This document shows positions 8,593-17,980 of a DNA stretch of 64,000 bases, piece after piece. The notes beneath the pieces are model-generated. The model was given only the letters and a program-made list of their open reading frames with translations, was not told the DNA's origin and did no database searches. Location: assembly GCF_003351785.1 (NCBI RefSeq), contig NZ_CP031230.1, positions 1,302,001-1,366,000 on the forward strand, read 5' to 3'. The stretch's first letter is position 1; the number at the start of each line of letters is the position of its first letter. The translations under genes were made by a program, and so were the position numbers. The DNA is from Sporosarcina sp. PTS2304. Its GTDB lineage: Bacteria; Bacillota; Bacilli; Bacillales_A; Planococcaceae.

Positions 8593-9203
8593 TTCTCTCC
8601 ACCTATTATGTCAAGAAACCTTGGAAGTTGTTCTTTTAATTGCGCGAGTGCAGCTCCCCGGTGAGAAATTTCACTTTTCTCTTCAGCGGTTAATTGAGCC
8701 ATTGTTTTTTGTTTAGTTGGCACAAAAAATATTGGATCGTAGCCAAAACCGTTCGTTCCTTGTCGTTCTCTTGTGATGACTCCTTCACAGCTACCCGAAT
8801 ATGTTGTAGTGGCAATAGAAGGACCGGCAACAGCAAGAACGCATGTAAAACGTGCTTGTCGTTCGTTTTCAGCGACTTTAGTCAAGTTAGTTAACAACTT
8901 ATCAATATTTGCTTCATCATTCGATGGCTCTCCTGCATAACGAGCAGAATACACTCCTGGCTCCCCATGTAATGCATCTACTTCAAGTCCGCTATCGTCA
9001 GCAATTACAGTTTTATTCAATAACTTTGCTACAGTTTCCGCTTTTAAGATGGCATTCTCTTTAAACGTTGTCCCTGTCTCTTCCACGTCAATTGCTTCGT
9101 TGATATCCTGTAATGTTATAACGTGAATACCTAACGGCCGGAAAAGCGTTTCAAAGTCTTTCGCTTTTCCTCTATTGTTTGTTGCGATTACTATTTCTTT
9201 CAT
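8589..9203 (-). CDS. rdgB: XTP/dITP pyrophosphatase (RdgB/HAM1, YsnA)
   Basis: This 204-residue housecleaning enzyme hydrolyses dITP, XTP and ITP to monophosphates and so keeps deaminated purines out of nucleic acids. Family motifs are the N-terminal [11 protein letters not shown], the catalytic/metal segment [21 protein letters not shown] and the C-terminal [10 protein letters not shown] and SHRGAAL. It overlaps rph by 4 bases upstream and ysnB by 4 bases downstream, giving a translationally coupled trio. Confidence 0.96.
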   Translation of the reverse strand: MKEIVIATNNRGKAKDFETLFRPLGIHVITLQDINEAIDVEETGTTFKENAILKAETVAKLLNKTVIADDSGLEVDALHGEPGVYSARYAGEPSNDEANIDKLLTNLTKVAENERQARFTCVLAVAGPSIATTTYSGSCEGVITRERQGTNGFGYDPIFFVPTKQKTMAQLTAEEKSEISHRGAALAQLKEQLPRFLDIIGGEK

Positions 9204-9958
9204 TGATTTTCGCCTGCCTGCTGTCCGACTTTGTCTGCTAATTCTCCCAGCACTTCTTTTTGAATAGTAATTAATTGTGCTATTCCTTGTTCGGCCAAGG
9301 TCAATAAATCATTCAATTCAGCGCGAGAAAATGTTGCTTCTTCTCCCGTTCCTTGTAATTCAACAAACTGCCCCCCACCTGTCATCACAACGTTCATATC
9401 GACATCTGCAGATGAATCCTCTATATAGTCCAAATCTGTTAGTAATTGCCCGTCTGCCAGTTTCCCAACACTTGTCGCAGCTAAAAAATCATGAACTGGA
9501 AACTTCGGTAGATTTTTTTCTATTTGCAATTTATTTGCGGCAATTACTAGCGCTACAAATGCACCTGTAATAGAAGATGTACGCGTTCCGCCATCTGCCT
9601 GAATAACATCGCAATCAATCCAAATCGTACGTTCACCAATTGCGTCCAAATCAACGACCGCCCGTAATGCACGACCAATCAGGCGCTGGATCTCCATCGT
9701 ACGACCTCCCACCTTACCACGGGAAGATTCGCGGATCGTCCGTTGCCCTGTTGCACGCGGAAGCATAGAATATTCTGCGGAAATCCAACCTTTCCCCCTA
9801 TTCCGTAAAAATGGAGGGACACGATCTTCAATTGTCGCTGTGCAAATCACTTTCGTATTGCCGACTGAAATCAAAACTGATCCTTCCGGGTGTATCAAAT
9901 AATCTTTTTCGATTGTTACGGAACGAATGTCCTCTGTTGTTCTGCCATCATGTCGCAT
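9200..9958 (-). CDS. rph: Ribonuclease PH
   Basis: This 252-residue phosphorolytic 3'-5' exoribonuclease trims tRNA 3' ends. It begins with MRHDGRT, has [11 protein letters not shown] and the phosphate-binding RxxxR area, and shows [40 protein letters not shown] family sequence in the middle (quoted here only as a landmark: core motif [11 protein letters not shown]). The ATG at 9958 follows ATGGAGGA by about 6 bases. It is the first gene of rph-ysnA-ysnB. In B. subtilis gerM lies between racE and rph, but here only 133 bases separate them and no gerM is present. Confidence 0.96.
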   Translation of the reverse strand: MRHDGRTTEDIRSVTIEKDYLIHPEGSVLISVGNTKVICTATIEDRVPPFLRNRGKGWISAEYSMLPRATGQRTIRESSRGKVGGRTMEIQRLIGRALRAVVDLDAIGERTIWIDCDVIQADGGTRTSSITGAFVALVIAANKLQIEKNLPKFPVHDFLAATSVGKLADGQLLTDLDYIEDSSADVDMNVVMTGGGQFVELQGTGEEATFSRAELNDLLTLAEQGIAQLITIQKEVLGELADKVGQQAGENQ

Positions 9959-10050
9959 AAAATATCCTCCATTGTATGTACTATTTTATTTGAGCTTATC
10001 CACTTTACTTTCATTACATTCAATTCATCTTACCATATCAAAAGTAAAAA

Positions 10051-10076
10051 CCCGAAAACAACTATTTGTTTTCGGG
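10051..10076 (-). terminator. Rho-independent terminator of racE
   Basis: A perfect 11-bp stem (CCCGAAAACAA / TTGTTTTCGGG, 4-nt loop) is followed on the minus strand by TTTTTAC. It lies 15 bases past the racE stop and before the rph promoter region. Confidence 0.9.
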
Positions 10077-10091
10077 TCATTTTCTACTTTT

Positions 10092-10880
10092 TCAAAACGT
10101 TATCGTTCGCACATCAGGTCGTTCAATACTCAGCCAATCTTCTACGATGGACTGGAACTTCTCGATCGAACCTGTTGTGTAAAATATCGGCTCGGTTGCT
10201 GCAGCTGATAATATATGTTTTTCAGTTAAAATGCGTTCTATATCGACAACTGTTTCGACTGCAGAAGAAATGATCTGCTTATTGTGTAAAAAATGATCTT
10301 CAATATGCTCTTGTAATAACGGATAATGCGTACAGCCTAGAATAACCGTGTCAAATGAACTTGCCTGTAGCGACTGCAAGGTCTGATCCACTATCATTCG
10401 GGCTTGTAGAGAACGATACGCGCCGCTTTCAACAATCGGAACAAAACCTGGACATGCAAGTGAATAAATGGTCGCTTGTGGTTGCAGTCGCTGAATCGCA
10501 TGATCATAAGCTTTACTATTCACCGTCCCCATTGTCCCGAGCACGGCTATCTCACCAGTCAAGGACGCTTTAACAGCTGCCCTCGCTCCAGGTTGGATGA
10601 CACCAATCACAGGAAAGTCATACCGCTTTTGCACTTCCTCGAGTGCAATAGCAGTTGCAGTGTTACAAGCAATCACTACCATTTTCACGCCCATTTGCGC
10701 TAGACTTTCTACCATTTCCATCGTAAATTGCAAAACTTCTTCTGCCGGTCTCGGTCCATACGGACAACGGGCATCATCGCCAATATAAACAATCGGTTCA
10801 TCGGGTAAGTACTTTCGTAATTCTCTTACGACCGTTAACCCACCAACCCCCGAATCAATAACTCCAATAGGTGCATTCAC
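10092..10880 (-). CDS. racE: Glutamate racemase
   Basis: This 262-residue cytosolic enzyme makes D-glutamate for peptidoglycan by a two-cysteine acid/base mechanism. Both catalytic cysteines are visible, in VVIACNTATAIA and ILGCTHYPLL, along with the N-terminal IGVIDSGVGGLTVV and YIGDDARCPYGPR. The start is GTG at 10880, 5-6 bases after GAGGGA. The gene begins 9 bases after the stop of the MarR-type gene, so the two are probably cotranscribed, as racE and ysmB are in B. subtilis. Confidence 0.96.
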   Translation of the reverse strand: MNAPIGVIDSGVGGLTVVRELRKYLPDEPIVYIGDDARCPYGPRPAEEVLQFTMEMVESLAQMGVKMVVIACNTATAIALEEVQKRYDFPVIGVIQPGARAAVKASLTGEIAVLGTMGTVNSKAYDHAIQRLQPQATIYSLACPGFVPIVESGAYRSLQARMIVDQTLQSLQASSFDTVILGCTHYPLLQEHIEDHFLHNKQIISSAVETVVDIERILTEKHILSAAATEPIFYTTGSIEKFQSIVEDWLSIERPDVRTITF

Positions 10881-10889
10881 TATAATCCC

Positions 10890-11339
10890 TCAATCTCTCG
10901 TCATCTCTTTATGCAATTTCATTAACAACTTTGAAAATTGCTGCATTTCTTCGGCATCATAATTTGTTAAAACATCCTGCAAATATTCCTGCCTCTTTTG
11001 TATTGCTTCTTCAATAATGCGTTCACCTTCAGGCAGCAAATGAACACGAACGACTCGACGATCTTTATCATCACGCACACGTTTTACTAACTGATTATTT
11101 TCCATTCGGTCCACTAAGTCAGTTGTTGTACTAAACGCTAAAAACATTTTATTAGATAAATCACCGATCGTCATATCTCCATATTCCAACAACCATTGAA
11201 GCGCACTGAACTGGGGAGGCGTTATCGTATAGTTTTTAAGAATTTTACGTCCCTGCTCTTTAATGATCGATGCGATGTATCGTAAATCTTTTTCCATCTG
11301 TGCTATTTGTTGTGTTGGATTCTTTTGTTCATTCGACAA
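10890..11339 (-). CDS. MarR-family regulator (YsmB-like)
   Basis: This ~149-residue winged-helix regulator has the MarR core in order: TPPQFSALQWLLEYGDMTIGDL-type helix region (landmark ALQWLLEYGDMTIGDL), the recognition stretch LAFSTTTDLVDRMENNQLV and the wing RDDKDRRVVRVHLLPEGE. An ATG at 11375 is in frame but has a poor ribosome site. A TTG at 11339 lies 8 bases after AGGGAG and is preferred. Position between gerE and racE matches B. subtilis ysmB, whose targets are not well defined. Confidence 0.88.
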   Translation of the reverse strand: MSNEQKNPTQQIAQMEKDLRYIASIIKEQGRKILKNYTITPPQFSALQWLLEYGDMTIGDLSNKMFLAFSTTTDLVDRMENNQLVKRVRDDKDRRVVRVHLLPEGERIIEEAIQKRQEYLQDVLTNYDAEEMQQFSKLLMKLHKEMTRD

Positions 11340-11486
11340 AAAATCAGCTCCCTGAAATGATTCTTGTCTTTTCATTGTACCGTTTTCATTGTTGAACGCA
11401 ATAGTTTTCGTTCAATCTGTTGAGAGAGAAGGAGATACAGACACCCATTGATCAAAATTATAGTTAGTGTCGTTTTGTGTCTTTAG

Positions 11487-11708
11487 TTAATTTAATTGCA
11501 ACTCGCCTAATCTTAATAATTCAACAATCGCCTGTGCTCGACCCGATACGCCTAGCTTTTGAATGGTATTGGAAATATGATTCCTTACTGTTTTTTCACT
11601 AATCATCAACTGTCCTGCAATTTCTTTCGTAGTAAAGTCATCTACTAACAAATTAAATATTTGTCGTTCTCGATTCGTCAATAAAGAACGGTTCTGCATT
11701 TCGTCCAA
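11487..11708 (-). CDS. gerE: Spore germination/coat regulator GerE
   Basis: This 73-residue LuxR-type helix-turn-helix protein is a late mother-cell transcription factor that controls coat genes with SigK. Nearly the whole protein is the HTH domain, with LLTNRERQIFNLLV, TTKEIAGQLMISEKTVRNH and LGVSGRAQAIVELL. The open frame extends upstream to 11777, but a TTG at 11708 lies 6 bases after AGGAGGGG and gives almost exactly the length of B. subtilis GerE (74). A close match to the SigK consensus lies about 31 bases upstream. Confidence 0.95.
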   Translation of the reverse strand: MDEMQNRSLLTNRERQIFNLLVDDFTTKEIAGQLMISEKTVRNHISNTIQKLGVSGRAQAIVELLRLGELQLN

Positions 11709-11738
11709 GATGCGCCCCTCCTCTTTACGCTTTCCTCT

Positions 11739-11766
11739 TAGGATATGTGAAGTTGCAGCCGACTGT
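11739..11766 (-). promoter_or_regulatory. Candidate SigK promoter of gerE
   Basis: On the minus strand AC (11765-11766), 17 bases, then CATATCCTA (11739-11747) matches the SigK pattern AC-N16/17-CATANNNTA. gerE is a SigK-dependent gene in B. subtilis. The site is about 31 bases before the TTG start. Confidence 0.7.
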
Positions 11767-11857
11767 GTAGGCAACAACGAAAGCGGAGGGTATTGGATAT
11801 TGAAGCTTATTCAGAATGTAGAATGAAACATTATTTCACATTAGTCCAGTGTACTAG

Positions 11858-12307
11858 TTACGAGTTTTCCATAAATACTTTTTGTTCTTCTTCAGACCAT
11901 GGCATAGGCTTCCCAGTTTTACGACCAATTTGAACCACTGCTCCTCTGCCTGTAAAGACAATTTCATTGCGTTCATTTTTTGCCATATAGTGCAAATCAA
12001 CTGAACTTTTTCCTATTGAATTTGCTTTTACAAAAATCGAAAGCTTCTCATCAAAAAATACTTGCTTCACAAAATCACATTGTAAATCTGCCACAATAGG
12101 AATTGTGTCACCTTGTGGATCTATCCATTTCTCCATTCGATTAAGAGATTTTAAATACTCAATCCTAGCATATTCAAAATAAGCAAACACTTTTGTATTA
12201 TTCAAATGCCCGTACATATCGGTTTCCGAAAAGCGCACAGTAACATCTGCATGAAATGTAAACCCGTCTGTCCACTGTTGAATATCTTCAATATAGTTAG
12301 CCTTCAT
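11858..12307 (-). CDS. Acyl-CoA thioesterase of the hot-dog fold (YsmA-like)
   Basis: This 149-residue 4-hydroxybenzoyl-CoA thioesterase-type protein has the hot-dog signature VRFSETDMYGHLNNTKVFAYF, including the Asp of the catalytic loop and the N-terminal helix, then the strand VADLQCDFVKQVFFDE. Relatives hydrolyse acyl-CoA esters. The open frame starts at 12340, but the ATG at 12307 lies about 7 bases after AGGGGG and is preferred. It sits between sdhB and gerE as ysmA does in B. subtilis. A TGAATGA/TCATTCA palindrome downstream of its -10 box suggests control by FadR together with beta-oxidation. Confidence 0.88.
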   Translation of the reverse strand: MKANYIEDIQQWTDGFTFHADVTVRFSETDMYGHLNNTKVFAYFEYARIEYLKSLNRMEKWIDPQGDTIPIVADLQCDFVKQVFFDEKLSIFVKANSIGKSSVDLHYMAKNERNEIVFTGRGAVVQIGRKTGKPMPWSEEEQKVFMENS

Positions 12308-12327
12308 TGGAAAATCCCCCTTTTTGA

Positions 12328-12378
12328 AATGAATGATCATTCATTCCTTCATTATATCAAAAAAGGAATAGACGTCAA
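12328..12378 (-). promoter_or_regulatory. Promoter and FadR-like palindrome of the thioesterase gene
   Basis: The minus strand has TTGACG, a 16-base spacer and TATAAT (12351-12356). An 18-bp perfect palindrome, AATGAATGATCATTCATT (12328-12345), covers the expected start site. Its arms TGAATGA and TCATTCA are those of the FadR operator, but without the usual 4-base centre, so binding by FadR itself or by a relative must be tested. Confidence 0.65.
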
Positions 12379-12435
12379 ATTAGAGGGAGATTGCATTGCT
12401 AGCTATGGGCGGACGGCTCGAACACTTCTATCTAC

Positions 12436-12519
12436 GAGCGCACGAACGCACTCTATGAGCGGAACCCTCCTACCTAAGAGCGCTTGAGCGTACACTATGA
12501 GCGCAACAACGCATTGTAC
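12436..12519. repeat. Four degenerate 21-bp tandem units
   Basis: GAGCG recurs exactly every 21 bases (12436, 12457, 12478, 12499). Units 1 and 3 agree at about 16 of 21 positions, including the ending CTAT. The block lies between the sdhB terminator and the thioesterase promoter and has no recognisable reading frame of its own. Confidence 0.65.
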
Positions 12520-12549
12520 GAAAAGATCATCAGCATGATACGCAAAAAA

Positions 12550-12574
12550 ACGACCCGCGATTATAGCGGGTCGT
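12550..12574 (-). terminator. Rho-independent terminator of sdhCAB
   Basis: A GC-rich stem (ACGACCCGC / GCGGGTCGT, 7-nt loop) is followed on the minus strand by a long T run. It lies 15 bases past the sdhB stop. Confidence 0.92.
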
Positions 12575-12588
12575 TTAGATAGCAGAAA

Positions 12589-13374
12589 TTAATCTACTTG
12601 GTGGTCACTTCCGAAGAAGTTTTTGAACATTTGAATAGTTGTCGCTCTACCAATTGCACCGATAGATGTTGTCAACGGAATACCTTTTGGACATGCAACT
12701 ACACAGTTTTGTGAGTTACCACATTCAGTAATTCCACCGTCAGCCATAACTGTAGCTAGACGCTCATCTTTGTTCATTGAACCTGTTGGATGCGCATTGA
12801 ATAAACGTACTTGAGACATTAATGCAGGTCCCATGAAGTTCGTCTTGTCGTTAACATTCGGACAAGCTTCCAGACATACACCACACGTCATACATTTAGA
12901 CAATTCATATGCCCATTGACGCTTACGCTCAGGCATACGAGGACCTTCACCTAAATCGTACGTACCGTCGATTGGAACCCATGCTTTAATACGTTTTAAC
13001 GAATCAAACATGAACTCACGATCTACAACTAAGTCACGGACGACCGGGAATGTACGCATTGGCTCTAACTTAATAGGTTGTGTTAACTGATCGACTAATG
13101 CAGTACAAGACTGACGCGGACGACCGTTAATCACCATAGAACATGCTCCACAAACTTCTTCCAAACAGTTCATATCCCAGTTTACAGGAGTAGTTTTCTC
13201 CCCTTTTGCATTCACGGGGTTACGTCTGATTTCCATAAGTGCCGAAATTACGTTCATATTCGGACGGTATGGAACTTCAAAGCGTTCTGTATAAGGGCTT
13301 GAAGTAGCAGTGTCTTGACGTTGGATATCAAAAACGACTGTTTTTTGAGCAGTTGCTGTTTGTTGTTCACTCAC
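12589..13374 (-). CDS. sdhB: Succinate dehydrogenase iron-sulfur subunit
   Basis: This 261-residue subunit of complex II carries three Fe-S clusters. The [2Fe-2S] ligands appear in CLEEVCGACSMVINGR, the [4Fe-4S] in CMTCGVCLEACP and the [3Fe-4S] in CGNSQNCVVACPKGIP. It transfers electrons from the SdhA flavin to the membrane heme/quinone subunit. It begins 5 bases after the sdhA stop, in the order sdhC-sdhA-sdhB found in other Bacillales, and is followed by a strong terminator. Confidence 0.97.
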   Translation of the reverse strand: MSEQQTATAQKTVVFDIQRQDTATSSPYTERFEVPYRPNMNVISALMEIRRNPVNAKGEKTTPVNWDMNCLEEVCGACSMVINGRPRQSCTALVDQLTQPIKLEPMRTFPVVRDLVVDREFMFDSLKRIKAWVPIDGTYDLGEGPRMPERKRQWAYELSKCMTCGVCLEACPNVNDKTNFMGPALMSQVRLFNAHPTGSMNKDERLATVMADGGITECGNSQNCVVACPKGIPLTTSIGAIGRATTIQMFKNFFGSDHQVD

Positions 13375-13379
13375 TTTAT

Positions 13380-15134
13380 TCAGTCTCCTTTCTTAGCAGA
13401 ATAATCGCGAATACGTGGAGGAATTAGAGATGTATCTACTTCTTCATATGAAATAATTGGTGCAGAGTGTCCATCAAATTCTGCAATAGTTGTTTTCAAG
13501 AAGTTCTCATCATCACGATTCGGGAAGTCCGGCTTATAGTGCGCACCACGACTTTCATCACGCTGCAATGCACCTAATGTAATAACACGAGCTAGATATA
13601 GCATGTTCTTCAATTGACGTGTAAACATAGCCCCTTGGTTTGACCATTGTTGTGTATCAGTCATATTGATATTTTCATATCGCTCAAGCAATTCAAGAAT
13701 CTTTTCATCGGTCTGTTTCAATTTATCATTGAAACGAACAACCGTAACGTTGTCAGTCATCCATTCGCCAAGCTCTCTATGGAGTACATATGCGTTTTCC
13801 GTACCATCCATTTTAAGTAGCTCTTCCCATTTTTGCTGCTCTTCTTTAATTGCATCTTCGAAGATAGTAGCAGGAAGCTCATCAGCTGTACGCTTTAAGT
13901 GCTTCATATAGTCGATTGCGTTTGGTCCAGCAACCATTCCTCCGTAAATTGCAGATAGTAGTGAGTTTGCTCCAAGACGGTTAGCACCGTGTTGTGAAAA
14001 ATCACATTCCCCAGCTGCAAATAGACCTGGAATATTTGTTTGCTGATGATCGTCTACCCATAGTCCACCCATTGAATAGTGAACAGCAGGGAAAATTTTC
14101 ATTGGTAATTTACGAGGATCGTCTCCTGTGAATTTTTCATAAATCTCGATGATTCCACCAAGTTTAATATCCAATTCTTTAGGATCTTTATGAGATAAAT
14201 CCAAGTACACCATGTTTTCACCGTTGATACCTAGTTTTTGATTTACACACACATCAAAAATTTCACGTGTTGCGATATCCCGTGGAACTAAGTTACCGTA
14301 GTCGGGATACTTTTCTTCCAAGAAGTACCATGGCTTCCCGTCTTTATATGTCCAAATCCGTCCACCTTCACCACGTGCTGACTCACTCATTAGACGAAGT
14401 TTATCGTCTCCTGGGATTGCAGTTGGGTGAATTTGAATAAATTCGCCGTTTGCATATTTTGCACCTTGCTGATATACGATCGAAGCTGCAGAACCTGTAT
14501 TGATAACAGAGTTTGTAGACTTACCGAAGATAATACCAGGTCCGCCGGTAGCCATGATGACAGCATCTGCTTTAAATGCTTGAATTTCCATTGTCTTCAT
14601 GTTTTGCGCTTTAATACCGCGGCAAACGCCCTCTTCATCTTTAATGATACCGAGGAACTCCCAGTGCTCATATTTTTGTACTAATCCTGCTACTTCATGT
14701 GAACGAACTTGTTCATCTAGAGCGTAAAGTAATTGTTGTCCAGTTGTCGCACCCGCATAAGCTGTACGGTGGTGAAGTGTACCACCGAAACGGCGGAAAT
14801 CCAATAGACCCTCTGGTGTACGGTTAAACATTACACCCATACGGTCCAATAAGTGGATGATGCCAGGAGCTGCTGCCGTCATTGCTTGCACTGGTTTTTG
14901 ATTCGCTAGGAAGTCTCCACCGTAAACCGTATCATCAAAGTGAATATCGACTGAGTCGCCTTCACCTTTCGTATTTACAGCACCGTTAATGCCGCCTTGG
15001 GCACATACAGAGTGGGAACGTTTCACTGGTACTAGCGAGAACAGGTCAACCGGTGTGCCAGCTTCTGCTGATTTGATGGTAGCCATTAAACCAGCTAGTC
15101 CTCCACCGACGACAATCAATCTGCCTTTTGCCAT
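13380..15134 (-). CDS. sdhA: Succinate dehydrogenase flavoprotein subunit
   Basis: This 584-residue subunit oxidises succinate to fumarate with covalently bound FAD. It shows the FAD motif VGGGLAGLMA at the N terminus, the flavin-attachment histidine in GGTLHHRTAYAG, the active-site SESARGEGG and the C-terminal GANRLGANSLL. The open frame reaches a TTG at 15152, but the ATG at 15134 is about 10 bases from GGAG and starts at the usual place just before the FAD fold. It sits in sdhCAB with a 59-base gap to sdhC. Confidence 0.97.
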   Translation of the reverse strand: MAKGRLIVVGGGLAGLMATIKSAEAGTPVDLFSLVPVKRSHSVCAQGGINGAVNTKGEGDSVDIHFDDTVYGGDFLANQKPVQAMTAAAPGIIHLLDRMGVMFNRTPEGLLDFRRFGGTLHHRTAYAGATTGQQLLYALDEQVRSHEVAGLVQKYEHWEFLGIIKDEEGVCRGIKAQNMKTMEIQAFKADAVIMATGGPGIIFGKSTNSVINTGSAASIVYQQGAKYANGEFIQIHPTAIPGDDKLRLMSESARGEGGRIWTYKDGKPWYFLEEKYPDYGNLVPRDIATREIFDVCVNQKLGINGENMVYLDLSHKDPKELDIKLGGIIEIYEKFTGDDPRKLPMKIFPAVHYSMGGLWVDDHQQTNIPGLFAAGECDFSQHGANRLGANSLLSAIYGGMVAGPNAIDYMKHLKRTADELPATIFEDAIKEEQQKWEELLKMDGTENAYVLHRELGEWMTDNVTVVRFNDKLKQTDEKILELLERYENINMTDTQQWSNQGAMFTRQLKNMLYLARVITLGALQRDESRGAHYKPDFPNRDDENFLKTTIAEFDGHSAPIISYEEVDTSLIPPRIRDYSAKKGD

Positions 15135-15193
15135 TATTGTTTCACTCCTCAATTATACGTGATTTCATTAGTTTTTAAAGGTTAGTTTTTAAA

Positions 15194-15802
15194 TTAGACA
15201 AATGCTAATAGCGCTTGAACTCCGATTACAGAAAGCACTAAGAACACGATGATTGTAATATAAGATACAATCTTTTGTGAATTTGGTGATTGTGCGATAC
15301 CCCAAGTGACACAGAAAGACCAAAGTCCGTTTGCCAAGTGGAAAGTCGCAGATAGAATTCCAACGATGTAGAATACAAGCATTAATGGGTTTGATAAAAT
15401 ATCAGCCATCATGTTGAAGTCTACTTCTGTTCCAAGTGCTTTTTGGATGCGTGTTTCATAAACGTGCCATGCAATAAAGATTACAAGGAATACGCCTGTG
15501 AAACGTTGTAGTGTAAACATCCAGTTACGGAATGTCCCATAATGCCCTACATTGTATTTCGCAGAAAAAGCTATGTACACTCCATAAAAAGCGTGGAACA
15601 TTAATGGAATATAAATGATGAACCATTCCAAGAATAATACAAACGGCAAGTTCCCCATAAAATTAGATGCATTGTTGAATGCTTCTTCACCGCGCGTCGC
15701 AAAGTGGTTGATGACTAAGTGTTGGGCAACAAAAAGTCCAACTGGAATAACACCAAGCAACGAGTGTAAGCGGCGCAAGAAAAAATCTGTTTCTTTCGAC
15801 AA
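15194..15802 (-). CDS. sdhC: Succinate dehydrogenase cytochrome b558 subunit
   Basis: This 202-residue integral membrane subunit binds two b hemes and anchors SdhAB to the membrane, passing electrons to menaquinone. Five hydrophobic segments are visible, with histidines in RRLHSLLGVIPVG, VAQHLVINH, MFHAFYGV, IAWHVYETR and TFHLANGLW, consistent with heme ligation in this family. The start codon is TTG at 15802, placed 8-9 bases after AGGGAGGG. It is the first gene of sdhCAB. Confidence 0.95.
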   Translation of the reverse strand: MSKETDFFLRRLHSLLGVIPVGLFVAQHLVINHFATRGEEAFNNASNFMGNLPFVLFLEWFIIYIPLMFHAFYGVYIAFSAKYNVGHYGTFRNWMFTLQRFTGVFLVIFIAWHVYETRIQKALGTEVDFNMMADILSNPLMLVFYIVGILSATFHLANGLWSFCVTWGIAQSPNSQKIVSYITIIVFLVLSVIGVQALLAFV

Positions 15803-16123
15803 GTTTTTACCCTCCCTTATTTCTGAGATCTCCTTGTGATGATGCAGTTCTCTGTCTGTCCGCTATTCATCGGTATCTCTCTTTCGTGGTACAATATGAT
15901 AACATGTATATTGTACTCCTCTGTTTGGGACAGGTCAAGACGTCATCTTCTTTTTATACTATATTATGATTTTTCCGATAACGTCGAAACATGCTTGTAT
16001 TTTTGTGCTTCTTCTATATAAATGGTCATAAGTCAGCACCCTCTCCTTACAATAGATAAGTGTGTCTAAAACAGAACGTTTTTAATTTTCTTAATAAACT
16101 AAACATCAGGAAATCCCTTTACC
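15803..16123. other. Gene-free stretch upstream of sdhC
   Basis: No gene is supported in this 321-base gap between uvrC and sdhC. B. subtilis has yslB at this position; there is no trace of it here. The part next to sdhC is a ~100-base leader with a clear promoter (see next entry). The remainder is AT-rich with no strong hairpin. Confidence 0.7.
15910..15938 (-). promoter_or_regulatory. SigA promoter of sdhCAB
   Basis: TTGACC, a 17-base spacer and TACAAT on the minus strand put the start site about 100 bases before the sdhC TTG. The long leader leaves room for post-transcriptional control; in B. subtilis sdh mRNA is targeted by the small RNA FsrA, but I cannot assign such a site here. Confidence 0.78.
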
Positions 16124-17926
16124 TTAATCAGGCAAGAGATCGTCTGGTGTTTCGGGTTGTTGGAAATGTGCAATTAAGTCTTCTGACACTTTTTTAGGTA
16201 AACCAGCTTCTTTGAGCTCTTGCATTGTCGCTTGACGAATCGCCTTAACCGTTTTGAAATGTTTTAGTAACTGTTGTTTGCGTTTAGGGCCTATTCCTTC
16301 GATTCCATCAAGGGAAGAAGTTAACGAAGAAGCACCTCTTCGTTGTCTATGAAAGGTTATCGCAAAACGGTGGACTTCATCTTGTATACGTTGCAGTAAA
16401 TAAAAGCCTTCACTTGTCTTTTTCAGCGGTACAATGTCAGGTGGATGTCCATACAATAACTGTGCTGTATTGTGCTTATCATCTTTTGCTAAACCAGCAA
16501 TAGGAATTGATAAGCCTAATTCGTCTTCGAGTACTTCCCTGGCAATTTCCATTTGGCCTTTCCCACCGTCTATTACTATTAAATCCGGCAGTGGCAGTTG
16601 ATCTTTTAGAACGCGCGTATACCGCCTTCTGATGACTTCTCTCATTGCACCGTAGTCATCATGTGCAGCCGCTGTTTTCGTTTTGTACTTCCGATAATCT
16701 TTACGATTGGGACGTCCGTCAATAAAGGAAATCATTGCGGAAACAGGCTCGACTCCATGCGTATGCGAGTTATCAAACGCTTCGATTCTCAGCGGGGGAC
16801 TGATTGCCATCGCTTCTCCTAATTCTTCGCAAGCACCTATTGTACGTTCTTCTTGACGTTCAATTAACTGAAACTTAGCATTCAACGCAATAGATGCATT
16901 CTTTTGAGCTAATTTCACCAAATCTCTTTTCTTTCCTCGTTGTGGTACATAAACATTTGTTTCGAGTAGTTGTTCAGCCAAACGTAAATCTACAGTTTCA
17001 GGCAAAAATACTTCTTTAGGCAATAAATGCTGCCCTTCTCCATAAAAACGGCCAAGAAATGTTAGTAATTCATCTTCTGGATCTTGATAGGCTGGAAAAA
17101 TTGAAACATCTCGCTCAATCATTTTTCCTTGACGCACAAAGAATACTTGAACGCACATCCACCCTTTATCCACGGCATATCCGAATACATCTCGATCAGT
17201 AAAGTCATTGGCATTCATATTTTGTTTTTCCATTACAGTTTCAATATTAGTAATTTGATCGCGGTATTCTTTTGCACGCTCGAACTCTAGATTCTCAGCC
17301 GCTTCACTCATTTTTTGTTGCAATTCCTTTTTCACTTGCTTGTAACCACCATTTAGAAAACGAGTGATGTCTTGAATCATTTCTGTATAAGCTTCTGCGG
17401 GTACTTCTTTAATACAAGGCGCTAAGCATTGACCGATATGATAGTAAAGACAGGCGCGTGTCGGGATACTTTGACACTTGCGGTAAGGGTATAGTCGATC
17501 GAGTAATTTTTTCGTTTCATGGGCTGCAGTTGCGTTCGGATAGGGCCCAAAATACTTCCCTGTTTTTTTATTAACTTTACGTGTAATAATTAGCTTAGGA
17601 TGCCGTTCATTTGTAATTTTCAAATACGGATACGTTTTATCATCTTTAAGCATGATGTTGTACTTCGGATCGTATTTCTTAATCATATTCAACTCTAAAA
17701 TAAGTGCTTCAATTTCAGAGTTCGTAATGATGTATTCAAAATCTACAATTTCACCGACAAGCCGCTGTGTTTTTCCATCGTGCGAGCCGGTAAAGTAGCT
17801 CCGCACACGATTCTTCAGCACTTTAGCTTTTCCAACATAGATGACAGTACCTTGTCGATCCTTCATTAAATAACAACCAGGCAAGTCAGGAAGAATAGAT
17901 AATTTATGTTCAATTAATTCATTCAT
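16124..17926 (-). CDS. uvrC: Excinuclease ABC subunit C
   Basis: This 600-residue nuclease makes both incisions in nucleotide excision repair. In order it shows the N-terminal GIY-YIG domain ([19 protein letters not shown]), a UvrB-binding UVR motif ([14 protein letters not shown]), the RNase H-like endonuclease core ([30 protein letters not shown]) and a C-terminal helix-hairpin-helix pair ([15 protein letters not shown]). A GTG at 17935 is in frame; the ATG at 17926 is 6 bases after AGGTG and is preferred. It follows trxA, separated by a terminator. Confidence 0.96.
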   Translation of the reverse strand: MNELIEHKLSILPDLPGCYLMKDRQGTVIYVGKAKVLKNRVRSYFTGSHDGKTQRLVGEIVDFEYIITNSEIEALILELNMIKKYDPKYNIMLKDDKTYPYLKITNERHPKLIITRKVNKKTGKYFGPYPNATAAHETKKLLDRLYPYRKCQSIPTRACLYYHIGQCLAPCIKEVPAEAYTEMIQDITRFLNGGYKQVKKELQQKMSEAAENLEFERAKEYRDQITNIETVMEKQNMNANDFTDRDVFGYAVDKGWMCVQVFFVRQGKMIERDVSIFPAYQDPEDELLTFLGRFYGEGQHLLPKEVFLPETVDLRLAEQLLETNVYVPQRGKKRDLVKLAQKNASIALNAKFQLIERQEERTIGACEELGEAMAISPPLRIEAFDNSHTHGVEPVSAMISFIDGRPNRKDYRKYKTKTAAAHDDYGAMREVIRRRYTRVLKDQLPLPDLIVIDGGKGQMEIAREVLEDELGLSIPIAGLAKDDKHNTAQLLYGHPPDIVPLKKTSEGFYLLQRIQDEVHRFAITFHRQRRGASSLTSSLDGIEGIGPKRKQQLLKHFKTVKAIRQATMQELKEAGLPKKVSEDLIAHFQQPETPDDLLPD

Positions 17927-17943
17927 TATAATCACCTACTAAA

Positions 17944-17973
17944 AAACCGGGATGCTGCAATAGCCCCCGGTTT
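17944..17973 (-). terminator. Rho-independent terminator of trxA
   Basis: The stem AAACCGGG / CCCGGTTT is followed on the minus strand by TTTTTT. It lies 8 bases past the trxA stop and just ahead of the uvrC start. Confidence 0.85.
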
Positions 17974-17980
17974 GTTGTAT

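Noticed and set aside
12361..12545. Possible CRISPR-like array at the GAGCG repeats
   Set aside because: Units are 21 bp with no conserved long repeat or unique spacers, and no cas genes are in the window.
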